From assembly GCA_009777715.1 (NCBI GenBank), contig WRLH01000026.1:1-38267 (forward strand): 38,267 bases of DNA, written 5' to 3'. Below the pieces are notes generated by a model. That model searched no databases. It saw nothing but the letters and a program-made list of their open reading frames with translations, and was not told where the DNA came from. Each line of letters starts with the position of its first letter. The first letter of the stretch is position 1. The stretch comes from Lachnospiraceae bacterium. GTDB taxonomy: Bacteria > Bacillota > Clostridia > Lachnospirales > Lachnospiraceae. Of this stretch, positions 23,514-31,843 are shown in pieces. Position numbers and translations under genes: made by a program.

Positions 23514-23693
23514 TTAATCTACGCTAATGATTTCTCTCTTATTGTATGCGCCGCAAGCTTTGCAAACACGATGCGGCACCATCAGCTTACTGCATTTGCT
23601 GCACTTAACTAATGTCGGAGCGGTCATTTTCCAATTCGCCCGGCGTTTGTCTCTTCTGCCTTTGGAAGATTTATTTTTAGGACATATAGCCAT
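23514..23693 (-). CDS. rpmF: Ribosomal protein bL32
   Basis: A 59-residue protein of the large ribosomal subunit. It has the basic N-terminus with SSKGRRDKRRANWKM and a zinc ribbon, CSKC then nine residues then CKAC, i.e. the zinc-binding form. The start follows a strong AAGGAGG, and a consensus promoter lies at 23745-23773. Usually rpmF directly precedes plsX; here the LytTR gene and repeats separate them. The duf177 gene that often precedes rpmF is also absent. Confidence 0.96.
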   Translation of the reverse strand: MAICPKNKSSKGRRDKRRANWKMTAPTLVKCSKCSKLMVPHRVCKACGAYNKREIISVD

Positions 23694-23744
23694 TTCACAC
23701 CTCCTTATTTATGCTTTCGTCTGCGTATTTATCACACTTTTATA

Positions 23745-23773
23745 AGTATACTCATGGTTTTATTGTTTGTCAA
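23745..23773 (-). promoter_or_regulatory. rpmF promoter
   Basis: The minus strand has a consensus TTGACA (23773-23768), a 17-base spacer and TATACT (23750-23745). Transcription would start near 23738. Confidence 0.85.
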
Positions 23774-23806
23774 TCTTTTTTTTCCATTGTCTCACTTCCG
23801 GGTCTG

Positions 23807-25033
23807 TCAAATTAAGCCGCTAGTTGCCTTGAGCATATTCGCCAAACTGCCCTGTGATGTCTTTAGCTCGTTTGTGAGGGTTGCTATGTCTGCTTGGTAT
23901 TTTTCCTTGATTGCGGCCTGCTGTTCCGCAATAGAGCGGGCGTTGGCATCAAAAGCGGCTGCCATTTTTACATAGGGATTATTGGGCGAGAAAATGCCAT
24001 TCCGATACTCATTCTGGTGCTTGCCTATTTCATATTTAGCCTGTAAAGAACGTTCAACCTTATCAATAAACCAATATTCATCTGCTTCAGTTCTTTCATC
24101 TGCTTTGAGTAATGACTCAAACATGGCAGAATAGCCGCTTGCAAAGGCAGAATTTATTAAAGGCAAAGTATATTCCCTAAATAAAGAAAGTAAATAATCC
24201 ATATCTTTAGCATTAAGTTTTTCGCCGCTTTTTAGCTTTTGGTATATGGTATTTTCTTCGTCACTAGCCGCTGCTTGCTGGAATAAAATTGCACCTTCCT
24301 TTGTCCCTGTCCTATCTGATGGACGCATATAAACACATTGACTGTCACCAACGTCAACATAGGCGATATTATTTGGTAGATTATCAAAATTCAGAAAGTA
24401 AACCGCTTCATATCCCTGTTCAATCATTTCCGCGCCTTTTAGCATACTGTTAATCTGCTTAAGAAAGTGGGAACTGTCTTCCTCATCCAAATATTGAGCC
24501 ATGTCTTTTGCCATATTCATTACTGCCTCGCGGAGAATTACCCGTTCTTCCAATGTAGATTGGAGAGGTATTGAGGCAGGGTCATTATGCCGTCCCTGAA
24601 GACAGCCCACAAGACGCATGGCATTTAGCATATCGGCAGCTTCCCGCTTGTCTTCAAATACACCTGCTTCCGTCAGCTTAATGGCAAAGTAATTCTGAAA
24701 ATCAGAATTCATCCAATGATAGGAATCTACATCTTCACTATGCAAAAAATTTACGTGATATCTATTATGCAGTATCTCATACTCCCCCATATCAGTATCT
24801 TTGCTAATTATAACGGAATTTTCTACCGTATGAAACCATTTTCTATCTTGAAAACTATTTGGTAATTGCTTCAGGCTGTCATACAACGCCCTTGCTTCAT
24901 CGCTGATATATAATTCCGCTGCAATGTCAGCTGCTTTGGGGGCTGGGGTTTGGGTGGGTACATTAGCCGCGTTACTTGTATGGCTGGCTGTATGAGTTGC
25001 TGCTGTTGTAGCATAATTGTTATTGATAATCAT
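23807..25033 (-). CDS. Hypothetical protein following the GLUG surface protein
   Basis: A 408-residue protein I do not recognise. It has a Asn/Thr/Ala/Pro-rich N-terminus (about 1-38) and then LYISDEARALYDSL, a motif I associate with uncharacterised Firmicutes proteins bearing an ISDEA-like segment. A mostly helical acidic body follows. The C-terminus (about 360-405) is a likely coiled coil (ARSIAEQQAAIKEKYQADIATLTNELKTSQ). There is no signal peptide, lipobox or membrane segment. It begins 11 bases after the GLUG protein gene behind AGGAGAAA, so the two are almost certainly one transcript. A function with that surface protein is inferred only from this linkage. Confidence 0.7.
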   Translation of the reverse strand: MIINNNYATTAATHTASHTSNAANVPTQTPAPKAADIAAELYISDEARALYDSLKQLPNSFQDRKWFHTVENSVIISKDTDMGEYEILHNRYHVNFLHSEDVDSYHWMNSDFQNYFAIKLTEAGVFEDKREAADMLNAMRLVGCLQGRHNDPASIPLQSTLEERVILREAVMNMAKDMAQYLDEEDSSHFLKQINSMLKGAEMIEQGYEAVYFLNFDNLPNNIAYVDVGDSQCVYMRPSDRTGTKEGAILFQQAAASDEENTIYQKLKSGEKLNAKDMDYLLSLFREYTLPLINSAFASGYSAMFESLLKADERTEADEYWFIDKVERSLQAKYEIGKHQNEYRNGIFSPNNPYVKMAAAFDANARSIAEQQAAIKEKYQADIATLTNELKTSQGSLANMLKATSGLI

Positions 25034-25044
25034 AAAAATTTCTC

Positions 25045-28000
25045 CTAATATACGATAAGGCCTTGGGAATAAATAAATAATTTTGTTGAATTACTGGTGA
25101 CTGAACCTCCGCTGGCATATACTTCACCAAGATCAAAGTAATAAACTACCGGCCACATTATTTGATAGCTTTGAACTCCGGCTGCCTGGGGAGCCGCTAC
25201 TGTTGCTGTGAAATTTCCGTTGATATCTGCCCTGACGGTTACTGAATTGGGGTACTGGCTATACCAGTCATTATTCCGGATTGTTACAGTAATTAGCGCA
25301 TAGCTCGCCCCTATTGTTTCTCCATTATAGGCTGTGCCACTAACGGTCAAGCTCTGGCCATTAGTTATTGAGCGGCGAGTGCCATATTCATTGCCAAAAG
25401 TAACACTAGGGTTACCGCCGGATATGCCGTCAGGTTGAATTACTATGCTCGTCACAGGGATTGTAGCAGGATAAAAAGTAGGATAAGGACTTTGAAAATT
25501 CCAAATATTCAAATCATCCCAGCCAATATATGTACTACGAGTGTACATTTGCGATGTTGTCCTTGCCTGAGTTGTAGGTGTGGTAATTCCAGCAATACTA
25601 CTATTAAAGTAAGAAGCTATTATTGTCAAGGCCGGATCAGATGGCGCAAGGCCGCTGCCGCCTTGGCTTATGCTGTTTGCGGCATAGCAGTTAACTATTC
25701 TTGTGCTATTGCTTACCCTGCCTAGCAGGCCGCCAACGTATGTGCTGTTGTCGGTTGAGGCCACATTCCCCCTGGCATAGGAATCATTTATTCTTGCAAA
25801 ACTAGAATTGCCGACAAGGCCGCCGACATTCGCATTGCCAGTCACATTCCCGGTTGAATGACACCTATCTATGTAGATAGACGCTAGAGACTGCAAGCTA
25901 TCGCTGCCGATCGCGTTGCCAATTAAGCCGCCTGTGTTGTCACCGCCGCTTACTTGCACGGTGGAATAACTGCTTCTTATAAAACATCTCAATGAGGCAT
26001 TGCCTATCAGCCCGCCGACTCTTGCCGTCCCGCTGACCGAGCCATTGCCAGTGACGGAACAGCCAGTAATGGAAGTCTCAACTATTTCCCCAATAAAGCC
26101 CCCGGTATTATTTACGCCGGACACCGCCACGTTTCCGCTGACGGAGCAATTAGTGACAATGCTATTTCTAATATAGCCTATGCTGCCGCCCACATAATTG
26201 CTGCCATTTACCAGGATAGTTCCTGTTATGGAGCTGTTTGTGACCGTGCTATTGCTTAGATGACCTGCCAGACCCCCGACATAAATGTTCCCGGTGACGG
26301 AATTATCCCCTGTTATCAAACAATTTCTTATGGTCCCGCCTTCCAGGCGGCCGACCAGGATGCCCGTCCCGGCAGAAATTGACGCCCCGGTCACATGGGC
26401 ATTCTCTATCACCAAGTCAGTAAAAGATGCCGAAACAGCATGGCCGAACAGTCCCGCTGAACCCTGGGCGCTCACCGCAAAATTCTTGAGACTGTGGCCG
26501 CCGCCGGAAAGGCTGCCTGTGAACGGCACAGGCGTTGGCCCGGCAGGTGATATTTGGGCTATCGAGATAGGGTCTAAGGCCTCGCCCCCAAAGTCAATGT
26601 CAGCGGTCAGTTTGTAGTGGGCAGAAAGGTCATATTTGATTAACTTAAACTGTTCCGCCGTGCTGATCAAATAAGGATTCCCGGCAGTCCCTGCCCCGCT
26701 AAATGGGGACTCTGCCCCTTTCCAGTCCGGTTCTCCGACATTAATAAGGTAAGGGTATGTATTGCCCTCGTCAATCGCCCAGATGTCATTAAAATCCCAG
26801 CCGGGGTAAGAAGCCTTGTGCATCATCGCCGGGGTCACCTTTCCGATGTTGAAAGCATTATAAATCGATATCCCGGCCTTAATGCTGTCGAAATAGGAGC
26901 TTTCCACTATCAAGGCCGGATCAGCTGGCACTAGGCCGCTGCCGCCCTGGCTTATGCTGCCTGCGGCATAGCAGTTAATTATCGTCACGTTCAGGCTGGC
27001 CCGCCCGGCCAATCCCCCGGCATATATGCTGGCCATATTCGATGACACGTTCCCCAAAGCAAATGAATTGCTTACCGTGACAAAGGATGCTTCGCCAATG
27101 AGGCCGCCGACATTCGCATTGCCAGCCACGTCCCCGGTTGAGTAGCATTCGCTTACCAAAACGATGCCTGAACTGCCGATTTGGGATGTTGAGCCGATTA
27201 ATCCGCCGACGCTTCCTGTGCCATTCACCTCTGCGGCGGAATGGCTGCGGATCACGCTCCCGCCGCCGTATGCCACGCCGATAAGGCCGCCCACCCTCGA
27301 ATTTCCCGTGACCGTCACGCCGCTGGCCGAGCAGCCTGTCACATCAGAGCCGTTGCTTGATCCAATAAGCCCCCCGGCATTGCCGGTCCCGCTGACCATG
27401 ACATTGCCGATGGCGGAGCAGTTTTCAATCGTGCTTACGTTTGCGATCCCTATAAGCCCGCCGATGCTGCTGTTCGGCCCGCTGACTGTGACATTCCCAC
27501 TCACGGAGCAATCCTCTATCATGCTTCCGCTGACAGTCCCGGCAAGCCCCCCGGCGAAAAATCCGGTGACGGAACTGCCGCCAGTTATGGAAACATTGCT
27601 TATCATTCCGTTTTCTAATGACCCCACAAGGAGGCCTGTGTTGCTGAAAGGGGCGGTGTGGCTCACTTGCGCGTCCCCGATCGCCAAGCCCGTGAACGAA
27701 GCCGAAACGGCATGGCCGAACAGGCCCGTGCTGCCCGTGCCGGGCGTTATCACGAAGTTGCTAAGGCTGTGGCCGTCCCCGGAAAGGCTGCCTGTGAATG
27801 GGGCGGCCGCCGTGCCGATGGGGGCAAGCTCCTCGCCATCAAAATCAATGTCGGCCGTCAGCACATAATATGCGGACAGGTCGGCGGCGATATCATTAAA
27901 TGATTCTGCATCATATATTATGTAAGGATTGCTCTCTGTGCCATCACCAAAATCCAGCTCGTCATCTTCTTCAAGTGCATTGTCATCATCTGATTCATCA

Positions 28001-28332
28001 TCTAATTCATCATCTTCTTCTGTTCCATTGCCAATACCTGGTTCATCATCTTCTGGTTCGTTGTTTTCATCTGGCCCTTCATCTTCAGGTTCGCCAGTTT
28101 CCCCTGGTTTCTCGCCCTCCCCCGGATCTGGTTCGGGTTCACCGCCATCTCCTAGCTCGCCATCATCCAATCCGTCATCGCCACCTTCTGCCCCAAAAGC
28201 ATCATCATTTAATATGCTTTCATCAATCATTTCTGGCGTTGCATACGCAACATTAGATAGATTGGCTGTTGCCATACATAACATCAAAATCAAGGCAACT
28301 GCTTTCCGTAATTTCATAAACTTTTTTTCCAT
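25045..28332 (-). CDS. Secreted GLUG-repeat surface protein
   Basis: A 1095-residue exported protein. A Sec signal peptide ends at AYA, about residue 31. An acidic, Pro/Gly/Glu/Asp-rich linker (about 40-128) follows. Two large tandem halves come next (about 130-525 and 545-930). Each opens with a GTxxNPYxI...LSAxYxLTADIDF segment and continues with many GLUG-type repeats (GGLIG, VGGLAG spaced 25-30 residues), predicted to form a beta-helix. An Ig-like domain (about 950-1095) ends the protein. No LPxTG or SLH anchor is seen. Such proteins are typically adhesins or surface-exposed; the ligand is unknown. The ATG at 28332 follows AAGGAGAAA. Confidence 0.85.
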   Translation of the reverse strand: MEKKFMKLRKAVALILMLCMATANLSNVAYATPEMIDESILNDDAFGAEGGDDGLDDGELGDGGEPEPDPGEGEKPGETGEPEDEGPDENNEPEDDEPGIGNGTEEDDELDDESDDDNALEEDDELDFGDGTESNPYIIYDAESFNDIAADLSAYYVLTADIDFDGEELAPIGTAAAPFTGSLSGDGHSLSNFVITPGTGSTGLFGHAVSASFTGLAIGDAQVSHTAPFSNTGLLVGSLENGMISNVSITGGSSVTGFFAGGLAGTVSGSMIEDCSVSGNVTVSGPNSSIGGLIGIANVSTIENCSAIGNVMVSGTGNAGGLIGSSNGSDVTGCSASGVTVTGNSRVGGLIGVAYGGGSVIRSHSAAEVNGTGSVGGLIGSTSQIGSSGIVLVSECYSTGDVAGNANVGGLIGEASFVTVSNSFALGNVSSNMASIYAGGLAGRASLNVTIINCYAAGSISQGGSGLVPADPALIVESSYFDSIKAGISIYNAFNIGKVTPAMMHKASYPGWDFNDIWAIDEGNTYPYLINVGEPDWKGAESPFSGAGTAGNPYLISTAEQFKLIKYDLSAHYKLTADIDFGGEALDPISIAQISPAGPTPVPFTGSLSGGGHSLKNFAVSAQGSAGLFGHAVSASFTDLVIENAHVTGASISAGTGILVGRLEGGTIRNCLITGDNSVTGNIYVGGLAGHLSNSTVTNSSITGTILVNGSNYVGGSIGYIRNSIVTNCSVSGNVAVSGVNNTGGFIGEIVETSITGCSVTGNGSVSGTARVGGLIGNASLRCFIRSSYSTVQVSGGDNTGGLIGNAIGSDSLQSLASIYIDRCHSTGNVTGNANVGGLVGNSSFARINDSYARGNVASTDNSTYVGGLLGRVSNSTRIVNCYAANSISQGGSGLAPSDPALTIIASYFNSSIAGITTPTTQARTTSQMYTRSTYIGWDDLNIWNFQSPYPTFYPATIPVTSIVIQPDGISGGNPSVTFGNEYGTRRSITNGQSLTVSGTAYNGETIGASYALITVTIRNNDWYSQYPNSVTVRADINGNFTATVAAPQAAGVQSYQIMWPVVYYFDLGEVYASGGSVTSNSTKLFIYSQGLIVY

Positions 28333-28356
28333 GTCTTTCTCCTTGTAGTTTTTTCA

Positions 28357-28391
28357 TAAAAAAACCCATATGAAGTTTATTCATGTGGGTT
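28357..28391 (-). terminator. Terminator hairpin in the GLUG gene leader (possible attenuator)
   Basis: The minus strand folds as AACCCACATGAA with TTCATATGGGTT and runs into seven T. It lies between a predicted promoter (28430-28458) and the start codon, about 25 bases before the gene. GTGGG at the very start of the leader (28422-28418) could pair with the CCCAC of the stem and prevent it. Confidence 0.65.
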
Positions 28392-28429
28392 CTTTTCATC
28401 TTTTTGTGTGCAAAACTCCCACTAAAGAT

Positions 28430-28458
28430 ATATTACCATCTCTTTCCAATTAATGCAA
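28430..28458 (-). promoter_or_regulatory. Promoter of the GLUG surface protein gene
   Basis: The minus strand reads TTGCAT (28458-28453), 17 bases, then TAATAT (28435-28430) with an extended TGG. Transcription would start near 28423, giving a leader of about 90 bases. Confidence 0.65.
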
Positions 28459-28518
28459 GCACTTTTTTTGATTTTTTTTATGTTTTTTTATTTTTTTATT
28501 TTTGTACCATTACGCCTT

Positions 28519-28543
28519 GTCATTGCGGCGAAAGCCGCAATCT
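28519..28543. repeat. Small palindromic repeat, GTCATTGCGG type (copy 2)
   Basis: ATTGCGGC and GCCGCAAT enclose GAAA, with the same edges (GTC and CT) as the copy at 1967-1992. It sits 50 bases after the pta stop codon. Confidence 0.55.
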
Positions 28544-28591
28544 GTAATTTGCAATTCATTGCCATTTGCAATTTACTGCAAATTTATTTAC

Positions 28592-29593
28592 TTACTGCAA
28601 CTGGGCCTGTACCGCGGTCAGGGCAACAACGCCAACGATATCTTCCCAAGAGCAGCCCCGCGACAAGTCATTAACCGGCTTGGAAATGCCTTGCAGCATT
28701 GGACCATAAGCTTCGGCATTACCCAGACGCTGGACCAGCTTGTAAGCGATGTTGCCGCAGTCAAGATTGGGGAAGATTAAGACATTGGCTTTTCCGCCGA
28801 CCTCGCTATCCGGCGATTTGGTCTTTGCCACCATCGGGACCAATGCGGCATCTGATTGAAGTTCGCCGTCAATAGTTAAATGGGGGTATTGCTCCCTTGC
28901 TATCCGGGTTGCTTCGACCATTTTGTCAACCAGGGGGTGCTTTGCGCTGCCTTTTGTTGAGTGGGACAGCATGGCAATAATCGGCTTTGTGCCAACTAGG
29001 CTTTTGAAGCTGCGGGCGGAGGTCTCCGCGATGGCTGCCAGCTGCTCCGCGGTCGGGTCTTGATTTAGGCCGCAGTCAGCAAAGATAAAAGTGCCGTCTT
29101 CACCGTAAGGGCTTCCCGGACAGCACATCAGGAAAAAGCCTGACACCAGCTTTGTCCCCGGGGCAGTCTTTAAGATTTGCAAAGCCGGGCGAAGCGTATC
29201 GGCTGTGGCATGGCAAGCCCCTGCGACCATTCCGTCAGCGTGTCCCGCCTTAACCATCACAACCCCAAACGTCAGATAATCGCTTAAAAGGATTTCGCGG
29301 GCTTTTTCTATTGTCATGCCCTTTGCTTTTCTTGTTTCGTAAAGTAAATCGACATATTCATCTAATAATTCTGTCTCGGCCGGATTGATGATGGTGACGT
29401 GTTCAAGATCAAGCTCAAGCCAAGTCGCTCCGTCTAGGATTTTTTCCCGGTTGCCAATCATGATGATTTTGGCAATGCCTTCATGGACGATATTGGCGGC
29501 GGCGATTAATGTCCGCTTGTCGGTGGTCTCCGGCAGGACGATTTTCTTCCGGTCCAAACGGGCCTTTTCTTTAATAAGTTCTATGTATGACAT
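28592..29593 (-). CDS. pta: Phosphate acetyltransferase
   Basis: A 333-residue enzyme interconverting acetyl-CoA and acetyl phosphate, the route to acetate and ATP in fermentation. It is the short form without the N-terminal regulatory domain of E. coli Pta. Family motifs are KIVLPETTDKRTL near the start, ADGMVAGACHATADTLRPALQI in the middle and PNLDCGNIAYKLVQRLG near the end. I use the ATG at 29593, which follows AAAGGAGAC; the longer open frame to 29635 lacks a site. Acetate kinase, normally the next gene, is not beside it. It has its own promoter and is divergent from tmcAL. Confidence 0.95.
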   Translation of the reverse strand: MSYIELIKEKARLDRKKIVLPETTDKRTLIAAANIVHEGIAKIIMIGNREKILDGATWLELDLEHVTIINPAETELLDEYVDLLYETRKAKGMTIEKAREILLSDYLTFGVVMVKAGHADGMVAGACHATADTLRPALQILKTAPGTKLVSGFFLMCCPGSPYGEDGTFIFADCGLNQDPTAEQLAAIAETSARSFKSLVGTKPIIAMLSHSTKGSAKHPLVDKMVEATRIAREQYPHLTIDGELQSDAALVPMVAKTKSPDSEVGGKANVLIFPNLDCGNIAYKLVQRLGNAEAYGPMLQGISKPVNDLSRGCSWEDIVGVVALTAVQAQLQ

Positions 29594-29623
29594 CTTGTCT
29601 CCTTTATAATGGCTCTTATTTAT

Positions 29624-29652
29624 AAAATACCACAAATTCCCCTTGCTTTCAA
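29624..29652 (-). promoter_or_regulatory. pta promoter
   Basis: The minus strand reads TTGAAA (29652-29647), 17 bases, then TATTTT (29629-29624) with an extended TGG. A -10-like TATAAT (29675-29680) on the plus strand may serve the divergent tmcAL gene. Confidence 0.55.
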
Positions 29653-29731
29653 GCCTATTATATGATAAAACTTATATAATGTGGAAATAAAATTTCCACT
29701 TTCCTATTTAAAAACTTTAGTTTTTTGCAGT

Positions 29732-29754
29732 TTTCACAAGCTCCGCTTGTGAAA
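29732..29754 (+). promoter_or_regulatory. Hairpin in the tmcAL leader
   Basis: TTTCACAAG and CTTGTGAAA form a perfect 9-bp stem around CTCCG, ending just before the AGGGG ribosome site of tmcAL. A second inverted repeat, GTGGAAAT with ATTTCCAC, lies at about 29681-29699. They may modulate translation. Confidence 0.45.
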
Positions 29755-29766
29755 TACAGGGGTATA

Positions 29767-31101
29767 ATGAAAACAATTGGAATTATTGCCGAATTTAATC
29801 CTTTCCATCGTGGGCATAAGCACCTTATTGACGAAGCTAAGCGTTTAACGCAAGCTGATTTTTGCATTGCCTTAATGAGCGGCAACTTTGTCCAGCGGGG
29901 AAGCCCGGCCTTAATTAATAAATACTTACGCACCCGGATGGCTCTTCTTAACGGCATTGACTTGGTAATTGAGCTTCCGGTTGTTTATGCGACCGGGAGT
30001 GCCGAGTATTTCAGCCGCGGCGCAGTCCGGCTGTTTGACAAATTGGGGGTTGTTGATTTCCTATGCTTCGGCAGTGAATGCGGTGAGATCGAAATCCTTA
30101 AAAAAACGGCCGCCCAATTTAGCGATGAAAGCCCGGCTTTTCAGAAAAACTTACAAACCCAGCTAAAAAAAGGGCTGTCTTTTCCCCATGCCAGAAGTCT
30201 GGCGATTGACTCACCCAGTCAATCTTCTTGCGAAAACAAATCATTGCCGATAACCAGCTCACTAACAGCCGCGTTAGCAAATGCGTCACTTGCAAATGCG
30301 TCACTAGCAACCGCGCCAAACAATATCCTCGCCATTGAATACCTAAAAGCATTAAGTTTTTTTGACAGCAAAATCGACCCGGTGACCATCAAAAGAAAAG
30401 GGGCAGGATATCATGATGAACAGGCGGCTTCGGCAAGCATATTAAGGAAGCTGTTGAGCAACGAACTGCCCGGCGAGTTGCCCAGCGAGTTGCCCAGCGG
30501 CTTGAACAATCCAAAATTAGAAAAGGGAATGCCCGGCGAATTGCCCAGCGGCTGCCCCTCTTGGAATGAACTCGTGCCGGAAAACACCCTCCCACTTTAT
30601 GATTATAATGGAGAAACTTCATTCTGTGATATTAATTCATTTTCGGACTTGCTTTATTACAAGCTGACTTTAAACGCTGATTCCGGTTACACGCAGTTTT
30701 TTGATGTGTCAAAAGATTTATCTGACAAAATCCGCAAAAACTTGGCGGCGTATTCCGGATATGAAAGCTTTATCCATGCTCTAAAATCAAAAGACTTAAC
30801 CTATCTTCGGATTTCACGTTGCCTAAACCACATTCTCTTGGATATTTTTAAAAACGATGTCACTTTATTCATTGATAATGATTATGTCTTTTATGCCCGG
30901 ATGTTAGGTTTCAGGGAAAGTGCCGGAACGCTTTTAAAAGCAATTAAAGCTAACTCCGCGCTTCCGCTTTTATCAAAATTGGCCGATGCCGAAAAGCTGC
31001 TTGATAAAGTTGGGCTTAAAATGCTTAAAAAAGATATCCAAGCCGCCCATATCTATGATAGAACCATTAATGAGTATACTGCGCCGATTATTAAGCATTA
31101 G
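29767..31101 (+). CDS. tmcAL: tRNA(Met) cytidine acetate ligase (YlbM/TmcAL)
   Basis: A 444-residue enzyme that uses acetate and ATP to form N4-acetylcytidine at the wobble base of elongator tRNA-Met. The nucleotidyltransferase start MKTIGIIAEFNPFHRGHKHL carries the HxGH motif (H14-H17). SGNFVQRGSPALINK and NNILAIEYLKAL are also family marks. The ATG at 29767 follows AGGGGTATA. Two low-complexity insertions stand out: about 148-184, with SLANA repeats from 15-bp DNA repeats, and about 231-270, with ELPGELPSELPSG from 12-bp repeats. They fall at loops that vary in the family. The 3' end overlaps the convergent tcdA by 11 bases. Confidence 0.9.
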   Translation: MKTIGIIAEFNPFHRGHKHLIDEAKRLTQADFCIALMSGNFVQRGSPALINKYLRTRMALLNGIDLVIELPVVYATGSAEYFSRGAVRLFDKLGVVDFLCFGSECGEIEILKKTAAQFSDESPAFQKNLQTQLKKGLSFPHARSLAIDSPSQSSCENKSLPITSSLTAALANASLANASLATAPNNILAIEYLKALSFFDSKIDPVTIKRKGAGYHDEQAASASILRKLLSNELPGELPSELPSGLNNPKLEKGMPGELPSGCPSWNELVPENTLPLYDYNGETSFCDINSFSDLLYYKLTLNADSGYTQFFDVSKDLSDKIRKNLAAYSGYESFIHALKSKDLTYLRISRCLNHILLDIFKNDVTLFIDNDYVFYARMLGFRESAGTLLKAIKANSALPLLSKLADAEKLLDKVGLKMLKKDIQAAHIYDRTINEYTAPIIKH

Positions 31102-31843
31102 GTGGAATGCCAATTATATCCCTGACAACCGTTGCGGCAAGTAAAAGGCCAGCCGCTGAGGGAACAAACGAAATGCTTCCGGGAATACGGGCTTCTTCCT
31201 CGTTTACATTGACAGGCTTTATCGGTTCTTCTTTCGAATAAACAACCTTAAGTTCTTTGAGTCCACGCTTTCTTAGCTCTCTTCTCATTACTTTGGCTAA
31301 GGGGCAGATACTTGTTTGATAAATATCCGCAACTTCTAAGCGGCTGGGGTCTAGTTTGCTTCCTGTCCCCATTGAACTAATGATGGGCGTATTGAATGAA
31401 GCTGCTTTAACTGCCAGTTCTATTTTTAGGGTGACATTATCAACCGCGTCAATGACATAATCAAAGCCAGCAAAATCAAACCGCTCCATCATTTCACCGG
31501 GCAGCAAAAATAAATGATGGGGGTAAACGACTGCTTCCTTATTGATTGACAGGATTCTTTCTTTGATTACATCAACCTTGGGGCGGTTAAGCGAACAGGC
31601 TGTTGCAATTATCTGGCGGTTCAAATTCGTTTTTGTGACAATATCGCCGTCAACAACAGTCAGCTTTGAAACCCCGGCCCTGGCCAGGGCTTCAACCGCA
31701 AATCCGCCTACGCCGCCAATGCCAAAAACCGCAATATGGGCATTTTTTATTTTTTCGTTGGCTTCTTTGCCAATCAGCTTTACCGTCCGTTCGTCCCAGC
31801 CAGCCAAATCATCAAATACTTTGCTATCTGTTTTCATTGACAT
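31091..31843 (-). CDS. tcdA: tRNA threonylcarbamoyladenosine dehydratase
   Basis: A 250-residue ThiF/E1-like ATP-dependent enzyme that cyclises t6A at position 37 of tRNAs to ct6A. The glycine-rich nucleotide loop is VFGIGGVGGFAVEALARAG, followed by DGDIVTKTNLNRQ and DAVDNVTLK, with the C-terminal GSISFVPSAAG typical of TcdA. The start is uncertain: ATGs at 31843 and 31837 both overlap the end of the lipoprotein gene, and neither has a clear ribosome site, so translational coupling is likely. It ends the minus-strand transporter operon, with which it has no obvious functional link. Confidence 0.88.
   Translation of the reverse strand: MSMKTDSKVFDDLAGWDERTVKLIGKEANEKIKNAHIAVFGIGGVGGFAVEALARAGVSKLTVVDGDIVTKTNLNRQIIATACSLNRPKVDVIKERILSINKEAVVYPHHLFLLPGEMMERFDFAGFDYVIDAVDNVTLKIELAVKAASFNTPIISSMGTGSKLDPSRLEVADIYQTSICPLAKVMRRELRKRGLKELKVVYSKEEPIKPVNVNEEEARIPGSISFVPSAAGLLLAATVVRDIIGIPPNA

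Noticed and set aside
27164-28348. Long plus-strand ORFs (234, 139 and 118 codons) opposite the GLUG protein gene
   Set aside because: They mirror the repetitive, biased codons of the real gene, give Pro/Leu-, Ser- or His/Leu-rich nonsense and lack ribosome sites.
29658-29957. Minus-strand ORF of 99 codons across the pta-tmcAL divergent region
   Set aside because: It overlaps the start of tmcAL and the promoter region and has no recognisable protein features.
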